From NCBI GenBank assembly GCA_016219275.1, contig JACRBM010000024.1:87858-151857 (forward strand): a DNA stretch of 64,000 nt. Direction: 5' to 3'. The notes below the pieces were generated by a model. It saw only the letters and a list, made by a program, of their open reading frames with translations. It had not been told where the DNA came from and did no database searches. This document shows, in pieces, positions 16,545-25,343 of the stretch. Position 1 is the first letter of the stretch. Every line of letters begins with the position of its first letter. The DNA is from Chloroflexota bacterium (lineage in GTDB: Bacteria > Chloroflexota > Anaerolineae > UBA4142). The position numbers and the translations under genes were made by a program.

Positions 16545-16665
16545 TAGACATTATCGGGAATAAGACATCTCTCGCCAAGCCGCCAAGAACGCCAAGTTTT
16601 TTAAGATGATTCTTTGCGTGCCTTGCGTCTTGGCGAGAGGTAAAAGTTGTTTCCGATAAAGTCTA
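16545..16665. mobile_element. 121-bp inverted-repeat element, copy 1
   Basis: The ends are TAGACATTATCGGGAA and, reverse-complemented, TAGACTTTATCGGAAA, so they form terminal inverted repeats. Inside are CGCCAAG, CCGCCAAG and AACGCCAAG opposite CTTGCGTCTTGGCGAGAG, giving a nearly full-length palindrome. A copy about 97% identical lies inverted at 58948-59069. No ORF: a MITE-like, non-autonomous element. Confidence 0.82.
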
Positions 16666-16728
16666 GTATTCAGTGTTCAGTGTTCAGAAAACGCGCACGG
16701 AATACTGAACACTGTTGACTGAAAACTA
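16666..16728. repeat. Mirrored heptanucleotide array flanking the element
   Basis: TATTCAG/TGTTCAG units, centre AAAACGCGCACGG, then TACTGAA/CACTG units. Matching GTATTCAG also stands on the other side of the inverted-repeat element, so the element inserted into this array. Confidence 0.7.
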
Positions 16729-18228
16729 GATTTTCTTGACTAACTCATCAGTATCAATCTGCGCGCGTTGCAAGCGCCCGCTGTAATCCACGTAGATTGT
16801 CTTCCATTCGCAAAATGTGTCAAGTACGACCGGACCTCCGCCTTCGCGATGACCATTGCCGGTGCCGCGCGTGCCGCCGAAAGGCAATTGCACTTCGGAG
16901 CCAATCGTCCCGGCGTTGATGTAGAGAATGCCGGTCGTCACATCACGCATCGCTTCGAACGCGCGATTCACGTTCGACGTGTAGATGGAGGTCGAGAGAC
17001 CAAAGTTTGTGCGATTGTTGATGGCGATGGCATCGTCGAGCGATTGCGCTTCGATGATCGCGAGCGACGGTCCGAAAATTTCTTCTTGCGCGACGCGCAT
17101 CGTCGGCGTCACATTGTCGAAAATCGTCGGCTGGTAAAACGAACCGCGCGCAAGTTCACCCTGGGTTGCGATGTTGCCGCCAACCAACACTGCCGCGCCT
17201 TCCTGTTTCGCGATATCGGTGTACGCGTGAATTTTTTCGGCGGCGGGACGATTGATGACCGGACCGACATCCGTCGTCGCGAGCAAACCATCGCCAAGCC
17301 GCAAACGCGCGGTACGCGGCACAAGCCGATCGAGCAGTTGCTGTTTGATCGCGCGATGTGCAATGACGCGACTGCACGCGGTACACCGTTGTCCGCTCGT
17401 GCCGAACGCGCTCCACAAAATTCCTTCGACGGCGAGATCGAGATCGGCGTCGTCCATCACGATGATCGCGTTCTTGCCGCCCATCTCCAACGACACGCGT
17501 TTCAAATGTTGCGCGGCTTGGATCGAAACCGTGCGTCCGATGTCGGTCGAGCCGGTAAAGGTGACGAGGCGCACCCTGGGATGCGCGACGAGCGCGTCGC
17601 CGACAACGCTGCCGCCACCCGTCACCAAGTTGACGACGCCCGGCGGAAAGCCCGCTTGTTCGTAAATCTCGATCATGCGCGCGGCGAGCACCGGCGTATC
17701 GCTCGCCGGTTTCCACACGACCGTGTTGCCGCAAACGAGCGCGGGAAACATTTTCCATGCTGGGATCGCGATCGGAAAATTCCAGGGTGTGATCGCGGCG
17801 ACGACGCCGAGCGGATCACGGGTTGCCATCGCCCACTTGTTCGGCAGTTCGCTCGGCACGAGCAAACCGTTCAAGCGGCGACCTTCGCCCGCTATGTACA
17901 GCGCCATGTCAATCGCTTCTTGAACATCACCCAGCGCCTCGGGCATGACCTTGCCCATCTCGCGCGTGAGCAGTTCGCCGATCTCTTGTTTGCGCGCGCG
18001 CAAAATTTCCGCGACGCGATAGATCAACTCGGCGCGTTTCGGCGCGGGGTACTTGCGCCATTTCTCGAATGCCGTACTCGCCGCGTCCACTGCATCGTTC
18101 ACATCGCGCGCATCCGATTTTTGTAAGACGCCGATCAGTTCCCCATTCGCCGGGTTGCGGCTCTCGAAGGTGTTGCCGCGGTGAGAGGGCACCCATTTGC
18201 CATTGATAAAATTGTTGAACTCGGTCAC
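16726..18228 (-). CDS. NAD(P)-dependent aldehyde dehydrogenase
   Basis: 500 residues of the ALDH superfamily. Seen: [13 protein letters not shown] (cofactor binding), the general base in SLEMGGKNA, catalytic Cys in [13 protein letters not shown], and [10 protein letters not shown]. It oxidises an aldehyde to the acid; the closest family flavour is semialdehyde dehydrogenases (aminoadipate or ketoglutarate semialdehyde type), but the substrate cannot be fixed from sequence. GTG start with AGGAGG at ideal spacing. Stands alone, with heptanucleotide repeats at its stop. Confidence 0.9.
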   Translation of the reverse strand: MTEFNNFINGKWVPSHRGNTFESRNPANGELIGVLQKSDARDVNDAVDAASTAFEKWRKYPAPKRAELIYRVAEILRARKQEIGELLTREMGKVMPEALGDVQEAIDMALYIAGEGRRLNGLLVPSELPNKWAMATRDPLGVVAAITPWNFPIAIPAWKMFPALVCGNTVVWKPASDTPVLAARMIEIYEQAGFPPGVVNLVTGGGSVVGDALVAHPRVRLVTFTGSTDIGRTVSIQAAQHLKRVSLEMGGKNAIIVMDDADLDLAVEGILWSAFGTSGQRCTACSRVIAHRAIKQQLLDRLVPRTARLRLGDGLLATTDVGPVINRPAAEKIHAYTDIAKQEGAAVLVGGNIATQGELARGSFYQPTIFDNVTPTMRVAQEEIFGPSLAIIEAQSLDDAIAINNRTNFGLSTSIYTSNVNRAFEAMRDVTTGILYINAGTIGSEVQLPFGGTRGTGNGHREGGGPVVLDTFCEWKTIYVDYSGRLQRAQIDTDELVKKI

Positions 18229-18323
18229 GTTAAACCTCCTCTTTGAGGATTCCTTTCGCAGCTATTTTAACCGCTTCATTAAAAAATGGCAACGCGGTAC
18301 GGCATTTCATACGCAACTTTAAG

Positions 18324-18350
18324 TTGCGCTCTATCCAATTATGCTATAAT
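18324..18350 (+). promoter_or_regulatory. Extended -10 promoter for the small Cys-rich gene
   Basis: TGCTATAAT at 18342-18350 with TTGCGC at 18324-18329 (15-base spacer, short). Transcription would begin near 18357, about 20 bases before the gene's ATG. Confidence 0.55.
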
Positions 18351-18376
18351 CTTAGGGATATGAAGGACAAGCGCGT

Positions 18377-18718
18377 ATGCGACTGATCTCGGAATTCTTG
18401 TTTGCGCATTGGGCGGTGCCCGCGCTGCGTGATTTACGCGGCGCGCGTTGGCGCGACCTGGTCACGCGCGTCGCCGCGCTGCCCGCGACCGATCCCGACG
18501 CGCTCGCGTTCGCGCTGGCAATGGTACGGGTGAATGGCTGTGTGACGTGCGACATCAAACGCTACCGTGAACGCGGCGGCTGCGCCAGCTGTAGCAAATT
18601 CGTTTTGACGACACTCAACAAAGAAAACGAAGCCGATCTCTTGACCCGATTTCGCGCCGCGCAAAAAGAAATCGCGCGCGCGTTCAAAGTATCAGCATCT
18701 CTCAAAAAGGCGGCTTGA
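18377..18718 (+). CDS. Small protein with two CxxC pairs
   Basis: 113 residues. An N-terminal helical part is followed by CVTCDIKRYRERGGCASC (about 55-72), which could bind one zinc or an iron-sulfur cluster, then a charged helix with LLTRFRAAQKEIARAF. Family not recognised. The stop overlaps the next start (TGATG at 18716-18720), so it is co-translated with the PIG-L-type deacetylase and probably functions with it. Confidence 0.65.
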   Translation: MRLISEFLFAHWAVPALRDLRGARWRDLVTRVAALPATDPDALAFALAMVRVNGCVTCDIKRYRERGGCASCSKFVLTTLNKENEADLLTRFRAAQKEIARAFKVSASLKKAA

Positions 18719-19533
18719 TGGCTCGCGCATTAGCAGATTTGACGTTACGCGAACACACGTTGACAGGCGAGAAACTTTCTCTGCTCGCCGTCTTCGCGCA
18801 CCCGGAAGACGAATCGTTTGGTCCGGCTGGCACACTGGCGAAATACGCGAGCGAAGGCGTCCAGGTTTCGCTCGTCACGACGACGCGCAAAAATCTGCAT
18901 CACGGCAAAACCGCGCCGGTCGCGCCGCTCGACGCGCTGAAACACGCGCGCGAGGCGCGTGATCGGTTGTGCTCGTGCCGCACGACCGGCATTCGGCGCG
19001 CGTGCTACTTTGACATTCTGCCGGGCGATCTCGACAAAATTGACGAGTCGGTGATCGAAGATCAACTCGTGCGATTGGTGCGTGAACTGCAACCCCAGGT
19101 CATCGTCACATTCGGTCCCGATGGTTTGTCCGGCGACAAAGAACATCAACTCATCAGCCGCGTGACCACCGCCGCATTTCGCTCGGCGGGCAATCCCGAC
19201 AAGTTTCCGCATCACTTTCGCGAAGGGCTGGGCACGTACTCGCCGCAAAAATTGTACTATTGCGTTTTGCCGGCGAGTGTCGTGAGCCAGTGGGGCGCGC
19301 AGGGATTGTTCTCGGTGCCTGACGAAACGATTACGACGACGCTTGACGTTTCGGCATTCACCGGCTCGGTGACCAAGGCGCTCTATTGTCAACGGAGTGA
19401 AGCCACCGATTTCATTCGCTGGCTGACCAAGGAACGCCAGGTGCATTGGAACATGGAATACTACTTGCTCGTCGAATCGCGGCTGAACAAAAAGCCGCGG
19501 CGCGAAAAAGATTTGTTTGCGGGACTGCGTTAG
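18718..19533 (+). CDS. PIG-L/LmbE-family deacetylase
   Basis: 271 residues. The zinc motif reads AHPEDE (residues 27-32) where the family has AHPDDE: the zinc ligands His28 and Asp31 are kept, and the usual catalytic-base Asp is Glu30. The second motif GPDGLSGDKEHQ keeps the final His ligand. The family removes acetyl groups from N-acetylglucosamine conjugates (MshB, PIG-L, BshB). Substrate unknown; a thiol-cofactor role is possible but unsupported. The start at 18718 overlaps the upstream stop, with AAGGCGG as ribosome site. Ends before a strong terminator. Confidence 0.85.
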   Translation: MARALADLTLREHTLTGEKLSLLAVFAHPEDESFGPAGTLAKYASEGVQVSLVTTTRKNLHHGKTAPVAPLDALKHAREARDRLCSCRTTGIRRACYFDILPGDLDKIDESVIEDQLVRLVRELQPQVIVTFGPDGLSGDKEHQLISRVTTAAFRSAGNPDKFPHHFREGLGTYSPQKLYYCVLPASVVSQWGAQGLFSVPDETITTTLDVSAFTGSVTKALYCQRSEATDFIRWLTKERQVHWNMEYYLLVESRLNKKPRREKDLFAGLR

Positions 19534-19537
19534 AAGC

Positions 19538-19560
19538 GGGGCGACTCACTGAGTCGCCCC
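19538..19560 (+). terminator. Intrinsic terminator after the deacetylase gene
   Basis: GGGGCGACT...AGTCGCCCC stem followed by GACTATTTTATT, directly after the stop at 19533. Confidence 0.8.
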
Positions 19561-19585
19561 GACTATTTTATTCGCCGCGTGAATG

Positions 19586-19594
19586 TGGTATAAT
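19586..19594 (+). promoter_or_regulatory. Extended -10 element (TGGTATAAT)
   Basis: TG-N-TATAAT without a good -35, about 70 bases before the hydrolase ATG at 19667. Position just after the terminator fits a new transcription unit. Confidence 0.45.
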
Positions 19595-19666
19595 TTGCAT
19601 GAGAGGCAATGATGCCAACCATGCTTTCCCCAAATCTTCCCCACGTTTTTTCATCGAGGTAATCCC

Positions 19667-20521
19667 ATGCGACGCATCGAATTCAAGTCTGACGATGCCA
19701 CCACTCTGCGCGGCGTGCTGTTTGAACCGATGACACCTCGTCCACATCCCGTCATTGTTTTCGCGCACGGCTTACTTTCCACCCACGACGAGTTTGGCGA
19801 TTACCCCGCGCGTTTTTGCGAACGCGGCTACATGACACTCGCGTTCGACTTTCGCGGTCACGGCGCGAGCGATGGACTGCGCGGCTATATTTCCGAAGAA
19901 CGCTGGGTGGCGGATTTGCGCCACGCGCTCGATTACATCGAAGCGAACCCAGCCGTGGACAATGACCGCATCGCATTGTTCGGTCATTCGTTCGGCGGCG
20001 GCGCGGTGATTTGCGCGACGGCGCGCGACGCGCGTGTGCGCGCGGTCGTCGCCGGCGCAACGGTCGGTCGTCTGCGCGATGAAATCGCGCCGAGCGAAAT
20101 GTCGCTGTACAAAATCGTGGATTCGTTCAACCGTTTTCAAAAATCGTTCACGCGCCATCCGCTCTATCTCCCCTACCGCGTCGGCTATAAGGATATTTTC
20201 GCGGACGATCACGCGCGCATCAACGCCGAACGCCAAGGATTTTTGCAGCGCTGGATTTGCGCCGATAGCATTCCGAATCTGTTCATGCAAGACGCGCTTG
20301 CGTGCGCGGCGAACGTGCGCGTGCCCGCGCTCATTGTCCAGAGCGAACTCGACCGCGTCGTGAACCCCGCGAGCACGCGCAAGCTTTTCGACGCGATCCC
20401 CAGCGAGAAAGCGTGGTACGTCGTTCCTGGGTCGGGACATTCGTTTGTGACCGACGCTCACGGTGCAGAGGCGTTCGAACATATCGCGGCATGGATGGAT
20501 CGAAATCTCAGTAAACAGTGA
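19667..20521 (+). CDS. Alpha/beta hydrolase
   Basis: 284 residues. FAHGLLST (oxyanion region), FDFRGHGASDG, the nucleophile elbow GHSFGGG with Ser, Asp in VQSELDRVVNP and His in PGSGHSF complete a serine triad. It resembles dienelactone-hydrolase/dipeptidyl-peptidase-type esterases; substrate unknown. ATG with GAGG upstream. Its last codons (NLSKQ) run into a heptanucleotide array. Confidence 0.87.
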   Translation: MRRIEFKSDDATTLRGVLFEPMTPRPHPVIVFAHGLLSTHDEFGDYPARFCERGYMTLAFDFRGHGASDGLRGYISEERWVADLRHALDYIEANPAVDNDRIALFGHSFGGGAVICATARDARVRAVVAGATVGRLRDEIAPSEMSLYKIVDSFNRFQKSFTRHPLYLPYRVGYKDIFADDHARINAERQGFLQRWICADSIPNLFMQDALACAANVRVPALIVQSELDRVVNPASTRKLFDAIPSEKAWYVVPGSGHSFVTDAHGAEAFEHIAAWMDRNLSKQ

Positions 20522-20580
20522 ACAGTAAACAGTTGACTGTTCACTGTTCACTGTTTACTGTTCACTGCTCACTGTTACTG
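20511..20580. repeat. Mirrored heptanucleotide array
   Basis: Left: four CAGTAAA/CAGTGAA units. Right: six CTGTTCA/CTGTTTA units. Perfectly phased at seven bases and complementary across the centre. It spans the end of the hydrolase gene and stops just before the tdh ribosome site. Confidence 0.82.
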
Positions 20581-20593
20581 CCAAGGAGGAACG

Positions 20594-21625
20594 ATGAAAG
20601 CGCTTGTCAAAAAACACGCGCGACCTGGGTTGTGGCTCGACGATGCGCCGGTGCCGCAAATCGGCATTGACGATGTACTCATCAAGATTCACAAGACTTC
20701 GATTTGCGGCACGGACGTGCACATCTGGAACTGGGACGCGTGGTCGCAAAAAACGATTCCGGTGCCGATGACGATTGGGCACGAGTTCGTCGGCACGGTC
20801 GCGGCAATTGGCAGCAACGTGCGCGATCTCGCGATTGGCGATATCGTTTCCGGCGAAGGACACATCGTTTGCGGCAAATGTCGCAACTGTTTAGCGGGAC
20901 GCCGGCATCTTTGCAAAGACACGCAAGGCGTCGGCGTGAATCGCACCGGCGCGTTCGCCGAGTACCTCGCGATTCCCGCGTCGAACGTGTGGCATGCCGA
21001 TCCCAGGATTCCGCTCGACATCCTCAGCATCTTCGATCCATTCGGTAACGCGATGCACACTGCGCTCACATTCCCGGTGCTCGGCGAAGATGTGCTCATC
21101 ACCGGCGCGGGTCCCATCGGCACGATGGCGACTGCGATTGTGAAACATGCCGGCGCGCGTTACATCGTCACGACTGATGTGAATCCATATCGGCTCGATC
21201 TCGCAAAAAAGATGGGCGCTACCGTCGCGCTCAACGTGTGCGAGAAAAGGATCGCGCAGGTGCAAAAAGAATTGGGCATGAAAGAAGGGTTCGACATCGC
21301 GCTCGAAATGTCCGGCAACCCGGACGCGTTCAAGGAAATGATCGCGAACATGTGTCACGGCGGCAGAATCGCGATGCTGGGAATTCCGAACCAGGAAATC
21401 GCGATTGATTGGAACAAGGTCATCTTTAGCATGTTGACGATCAAGGGCATTTACGGGCGCGAGATGTACGAAACGTGGTACTTGATGCAATCCATGTTGA
21501 ACAGCGGCTTGGACATTAGCCCGATCATCACGCATCGTTTTCACTACACCGAGTTTGAAAAAGCGTTCGAGGTGATGCGGTCGGGAAATTCGGGCAAGGT
21601 GATTTTGAATTGGGTGGAGGAGTGA
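20594..21625 (+). CDS. tdh: L-threonine 3-dehydrogenase
   Basis: 343 residues, the family's usual length. Oxidises L-threonine with NAD+ to 2-amino-3-ketobutyrate. Catalytic zinc: Cys38 (SICGTDVH), His63 and Glu64 (IGHEF). Structural zinc: Cys93, Cys96, Cys99 and Cys107. The NAD motif GAGPIG is near 166-171. Ribosome site AAGGAGG. The next gene encodes the ketobutyrate lyase that completes the pathway, 55 bases downstream. Confidence 0.94.
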   Translation: MKALVKKHARPGLWLDDAPVPQIGIDDVLIKIHKTSICGTDVHIWNWDAWSQKTIPVPMTIGHEFVGTVAAIGSNVRDLAIGDIVSGEGHIVCGKCRNCLAGRRHLCKDTQGVGVNRTGAFAEYLAIPASNVWHADPRIPLDILSIFDPFGNAMHTALTFPVLGEDVLITGAGPIGTMATAIVKHAGARYIVTTDVNPYRLDLAKKMGATVALNVCEKRIAQVQKELGMKEGFDIALEMSGNPDAFKEMIANMCHGGRIAMLGIPNQEIAIDWNKVIFSMLTIKGIYGREMYETWYLMQSMLNSGLDISPIITHRFHYTEFEKAFEVMRSGNSGKVILNWVEE

Positions 21626-21627
21626 CG

Positions 21628-21670
21628 GCAGACCGCTGACCGCAGAAATTTTACGGCGGTCGGCAGTCAC
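21628..21670. repeat. Heptanucleotide units between tdh and kbl
   Basis: GGCAGAC/CGCTGAC-type units, then mirrored CGGCGGT/CGGCAGT units. They could form a hairpin in the tdh-kbl message ahead of the kbl ribosome site. Confidence 0.6.
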
Positions 21671-21680
21671 GGAGGCAATG

Positions 21681-22871
21681 ATGTCAAACAAACTACAATG
21701 GATTTCCGACGAACTCGACGCGCTCAAGCAGCAAGGTCTTTTCAACACGATTCGCACAATCGGGTCGCCATGCGGCGCGTGGATGACCGTGGATGGTAAG
21801 CGCGTGCTGAATTTTTGCACGAACAATTACCTTGGTCTGGCGAACGATCCGCGTTTGCGTGACGCTGCTAAAAAAGCGATTGACGATTGGGGCGTCGGTC
21901 CTGCCGCCGTGCGGAGCATCGCCGGCACACTCGAACTGCATCGCGAATTCGAGCGACGCATCGCCGCGTTCAAAGGCGTCGAGGATGCGTTGTACGTCCA
22001 ATCCGGTTTTTGCGCGAATCAAGCCGCGATCCCGCCGATGGTCGGCAAGGACGACGTGATTTTCACCGACCGACTGAATCACGCGAGCATCATTGACGGT
22101 TGTCGTTTATCGTCCGCGAAAATTTTGATCTACGCGCATTGCGATGTCGCGGACGCCGAGCGCGTCATTCGCGAGAACGTCGGCAACTATCGCCGCGCGT
22201 TGCTCGTCACCGACGGCGTGTTCTCGATGGATGGCGACATTGCGCCACTCGATAAATTGTACGAGGTGTGCGAACGGTACGGCGTCATCACGATGGTGGA
22301 CGACGCGCACGGCGAAGGCGTAGTTGGACGCGGCGGGCGCGGCATCGTGGATCATTTCGGTTTGCACGGCAAGTTCGATTTGGAGATCGGTACGCTCTCG
22401 AAAGCGTTCGGCGTAATGGGCGGCGTGATCGCAGGAAAGAAAATCGTCGTGGATTGGATTCGCCAACGCGCGCGCCCATTTTTATTTTCTAGCGCGGTCA
22501 CGCCGGCGGACACCGCCGCGTGTCTCGCCGCCGTGAACTTGCTCGAACAATCCACCGAACTGGTGGACAAACTCTGGGAGAACACGCGCTATTTCAAAAC
22601 CGAAATCAAGCGGCTGGGTTTCGATACGGGCGTCAGCACAACGCCGATCACGCCAATCATGCTTGGCGAAGCGCCGCTCGCGCAACAATTTTCGCGCGCG
22701 CTGTTCGACGCGGAGCGCGGCGTGTTCGCGATGGCGATTGGTTTTCCGACCGTCGCCAAAGGCAAAGCGCGCATCCGCGTGATGATTTCCGCCGCGCATT
22801 CGCGTGACGATTTGAATCGCGGGTTGGACGTGTTTGCGAAGGTGGGGAAAGAGTTGGGGGTGATCAAATAA
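21681..22871 (+). CDS. kbl: 2-amino-3-ketobutyrate CoA ligase (glycine C-acetyltransferase)
   Basis: 396 residues, PLP-dependent alpha-oxoamine synthase family. Cleaves 2-amino-3-ketobutyrate with CoA into glycine and acetyl-CoA. Seen: [33 protein letters not shown] and the PLP lysine in [12 protein letters not shown]. Two adjacent ATGs; the second (21681) is five bases from GGAGG and is preferred. With tdh it forms the threonine-to-glycine route. Confidence 0.92.
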   Translation: MSNKLQWISDELDALKQQGLFNTIRTIGSPCGAWMTVDGKRVLNFCTNNYLGLANDPRLRDAAKKAIDDWGVGPAAVRSIAGTLELHREFERRIAAFKGVEDALYVQSGFCANQAAIPPMVGKDDVIFTDRLNHASIIDGCRLSSAKILIYAHCDVADAERVIRENVGNYRRALLVTDGVFSMDGDIAPLDKLYEVCERYGVITMVDDAHGEGVVGRGGRGIVDHFGLHGKFDLEIGTLSKAFGVMGGVIAGKKIVVDWIRQRARPFLFSSAVTPADTAACLAAVNLLEQSTELVDKLWENTRYFKTEIKRLGFDTGVSTTPITPIMLGEAPLAQQFSRALFDAERGVFAMAIGFPTVAKGKARIRVMISAAHSRDDLNRGLDVFAKVGKELGVIK

Positions 22872-22875
22872 AAAA

Positions 22876-22906
22876 TGGAGCAGGTGTCAGTTTAACACTT
22901 GCTCCA
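22876..22906. terminator. Bidirectional hairpin between kbl and the PIN gene
   Basis: TGGAGCAGGTGT pairs with ACACTTGCTCCA, flanked by A-runs and T-runs on suitable strands. The PIN gene's stop lies in the loop, so both converging genes end here. Confidence 0.75.
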
Positions 22907-23306
22907 CAAAATCGCGCGGCGCGAGAATTTCGACGCCGCGAGAATGACCCAGTTCGAGAAGATGCTCGTCGCCGGAGACGATGTATCGGGCTTGACCTTC
23001 AACGGCACAGGCAATCAGAAAATCGTCGTCGGGATCGCTGGGAACAACTCGCGCAATCTCATTTGTGAAAACGTGTAGCGCGTTCGTATCGAGATAAAAT
23101 GATACCGATGCAACTCGATCACCTATCTCGAGGTAACGTTTGGTGATATGCGGACGCTGGATCACTTCAAGGTACTCCTCTATCAAAGTGGTCGAAACGA
23201 CGAATTGGATCTGACCGGCAATTGCCGCGTCAATCACTCGCGCCGGGAATCCCTTATGTGCCAGAGTCCCACTAACAAGAACATTCGTATCAACCACGAC
23301 GCGCAC
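22887..23306 (-). CDS. PIN-domain toxin (COG1569 type)
   Basis: 139 residues from the GTG at 23306, giving the family N-terminus VRVVVDTNVLVSG. Acidic PIN residues: Asp in VVDTN, Glu in TLIEEYLEVI, and PSDPDDDFLIACAV plus IVSGDEHLL. A predicted Mg2+-dependent RNase toxin. The GTG lacks a good ribosome site but lies inside the end of the antitoxin gene (17-base overlap), so translation is coupled; an ATG at 23360 would add an unusual N-terminal extension. Confidence 0.82.
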   Translation of the reverse strand: MRVVVDTNVLVSGTLAHKGFPARVIDAAIAGQIQFVVSTTLIEEYLEVIQRPHITKRYLEIGDRVASVSFYLDTNALHVFTNEIARVVPSDPDDDFLIACAVEGQARYIVSGDEHLLELGHSRGVEILAPRDFVEQVLN

Positions 23307-23556
23307 GGCGTTCAGCCCGAACTTGCTTAACAACCGCCGTAACATCTGCCATAACTTCATCTTCGTTGACTCCTTCGTTGGCAGTACGGATAGATTCAAC
23401 CGTTTTTGCAAACTCGTCGCGGGCTTGCCGACGGATCGCATTGCGATTTAGTTTTGCGTCTAACAATCGCCAAAGCTTGACTTGCTGGGCAACTGGCATT
23501 TTGCCAATAGCGGCAAGCAGTTGCTCGAACGTCAATTCGATATTGGTGGTGGTCAT
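23290..23556 (-). CDS. Antitoxin partner of the PIN toxin
   Basis: 88 residues, helical and charged, with LTFEQLLAAIGKMPVAQQVKLWRLLDAKL at the N-terminus and a basic tail KQVRAERRARRG. It looks like the short antitoxins paired with COG1569 PIN proteins. The ATG at 23556 has GAGG eight bases upstream; a GTG three codons earlier is possible. Confidence 0.7.
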   Translation of the reverse strand: MTTTNIELTFEQLLAAIGKMPVAQQVKLWRLLDAKLNRNAIRRQARDEFAKTVESIRTANEGVNEDEVMADVTAVVKQVRAERRARRG

Positions 23557-23690
23557 TTCATTCACCTCACGTCTAACTTTTTGTATCTCGGTTCGATTTG
23601 AATTATAACACGATTGAGGAATTTTGGGCAGTGCGGAAAAAATGTACTTTTTGAGACTGTAGTATTGTTACCGGAGAGATCGAGATATTC

Positions 23691-23769
23691 ACCGCAGAGG
23701 CGCAGAGAACACCGAGTTTTTTAGAAAAATTTCCCTCTGCGATCTCGGCGTTCTCCGCGTCTCTGCGTT
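23691..23769. repeat. Palindromic CGCAGAG element
   Basis: CGCAGAG, GCGCAGAG and AACACCGAG, an AT-rich centre, then mirrored CTCTGCGATCTCGGCG and CTCCGCGTCTCTGCG. About 79 bases in the 294-base gap before the nfo gene. Same 7-8-9 unit plan as the elements at 16545 and 26196. Confidence 0.75.
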
Positions 23770-23850
23770 AAATCCGATTTACGGTCGCAATGCCACAGTG
23801 CCTACTTTTTGATGAAATACGGGCGAGCCGCCCGCACTACAGGAGGTCTC

Positions 23851-24711
23851 ATGCATCTCGGCGCACACATGTCTATCGCCGGTGGAGTGGAGAACGCGGT
23901 TCTGAGCGGACATCAAATCGGCTGTGACGCGATTGCGATGTTCACCAAGAACAACAATCAGTGGAAAGCGAAACTGCTCACCCAGGAAGACGCGGACAGA
24001 TTCAACGCCGCACTCGCCGAAACTGGGATTCGGCAGGTCGTCGCACACACATCGTACCTCATCAACCTCGCGTCGCCGGACGCGGCGCTCTGGAAAAAAT
24101 CTATCGCGGGGATGGAAGACGAACTGAAACGCTGCAACTTGCTCGGCATTCCGTACCTCGTCCTGCATCCTGGGTCGCACATGGGCAAGGGCGTCGAGTG
24201 GGGCATCCAGCGCGTCGCCGACGCGTTCAATCGCATCCACGAGAAATTGCCGAACGTGCGCGTGATGACCTTGCTCGAACACACGGCGGGACAAGGCAAT
24301 CACCTGGGTCACTTGTTCGAAGAACTCGCGCAAATGCGCGAACTCATCGCGGAGAAAAAACGCATCGGCGTGTGTGTGGATTCGTGCCACCTGTTCGCGG
24401 CAGGATACGATCTCCGCAAGCCGGAGACGTACACAGATGTGTTCAAACGCTTTGACGATACGATTGGCATTCAGCACATCAAGGCGTGGCATCTCAACGA
24501 TGCGAAAATGCCGCTCGGCTCGCGTGTGGATCGGCACGAGCACATCGGCAAGGGCAAACTGGGTCGCGGCGCATTCCGCAACATCGTGAACGATCCACGC
24601 TGGCGCGATTTGCCCGGCTTGCTCGAAACGGAAAAGGGACCGGAGTTGAAAGAAGACAAGATGAACTTGCGCGTGCTGCGGAGTTTACTGGACGCGGATA
24701 AACGCGGATAA
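23851..24711 (+). CDS. nfo: Endonuclease IV, AP endonuclease
   Basis: 286 residues. Cleaves DNA 5' to abasic sites in base excision repair using three zinc ions. Seen: GAHMSIAGGV at the N-terminus, MFTKNNNQW, LVLHPGSHMG, LLEHTAGQG, VCVDSCHLFAAGYD, HLNDAKMPLGSRVDRHEHIGKG. ATG at 23851 follows AGGAGG. The C-terminus LLDADKRG is encoded by an ACGCGGATAA repeat, so the tail was reshaped by a repeat insertion. Confidence 0.93.
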   Translation: MHLGAHMSIAGGVENAVLSGHQIGCDAIAMFTKNNNQWKAKLLTQEDADRFNAALAETGIRQVVAHTSYLINLASPDAALWKKSIAGMEDELKRCNLLGIPYLVLHPGSHMGKGVEWGIQRVADAFNRIHEKLPNVRVMTLLEHTAGQGNHLGHLFEELAQMRELIAEKKRIGVCVDSCHLFAAGYDLRKPETYTDVFKRFDDTIGIQHIKAWHLNDAKMPLGSRVDRHEHIGKGKLGRGAFRNIVNDPRWRDLPGLLETEKGPELKEDKMNLRVLRSLLDADKRG

Positions 24712-24731
24712 ACGCGGATTCTTTTTTACCG

Positions 24732-25343
24732 ATGATTCAACTCACCACTACCGCTATCGAAAAGCAAATTGCAAATTACAAATTGCAATTCGATTCCGTC
24801 AAAGATGACGAGATCGAGTGGAAGTATCAACCGCCGCCGTTCGTCGCCGCGTTCGTCGCGTTCGTCGAGCAATGCAGACGCGTGCCATCGCAAACCGAGT
24901 TCGCCGATTATTATTTCGCGCGGCATCGCGAGGAATTGCATCAAGCGTTCGAAGAACGCTGGCGCGACCAAGTCGAACGCAATCGCAAGAAACGCGCACT
25001 CGTCGCGCGGCTCAAGCGCGCGTATCCCTCGTTCGTGCGCGACCTGTACTTGTTCGCGCTGTTGCGCGAGCACGGCATCGCGGTCGAGTACGACGCGGTG
25101 CGCGACATTGAAAGCGGCGTGGATTTGCTCGTAACCCGCAATCGGCGTACAATTCAGGTGCATGTGTTTCTCGACAGTCCGCGCGCGCAGAAAGGACGCG
25201 CAAAAAAGAACACACGGCACGCGTTCGCGGGCGAACACCTCGACGTGGTTCTGTGTCGCGAACACTGCAACGTCGTCGGCGCATTCTGGCTGCCCACGTT
25301 GCGACACGTCGAACAAATCAAAGCAGTCCTCAAGGAGGCATGA
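24732..25343 (+). CDS. Hypothetical protein with a nuclease-like core
   Basis: 203 residues, not assigned to a family. The C-terminal part reads IAVEYDAVRDIESGVDLLVTRNRRTIQVHVF; the Asp of GVDL followed by a strand with Gln-x-His resembles a PD-(D/E)XK core, but the usual Lys is His, so activity is doubtful. It is very rich in Arg/Lys in the middle. The residues KQIANYKLQF come from a heptanucleotide array, and the region before the ATG has no ribosome site. Its stop is followed directly by the secreted-protein gene. Confidence 0.6.
   Translation: MIQLTTTAIEKQIANYKLQFDSVKDDEIEWKYQPPPFVAAFVAFVEQCRRVPSQTEFADYYFARHREELHQAFEERWRDQVERNRKKRALVARLKRAYPSFVRDLYLFALLREHGIAVEYDAVRDIESGVDLLVTRNRRTIQVHVFLDSPRAQKGRAKKNTRHAFAGEHLDVVLCREHCNVVGAFWLPTLRHVEQIKAVLKEA

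Noticed and set aside
16768..18126. Long open frame opposite the aldehyde dehydrogenase
   Set aside because: Arg/His-rich shadow translation; the minus-strand frame has full ALDH motifs.
18360..18386. Leaderless eight-codon peptide after the promoter at 18345
   Set aside because: Too short and without a conserved motif; the ATG at 18377 opens a real gene.
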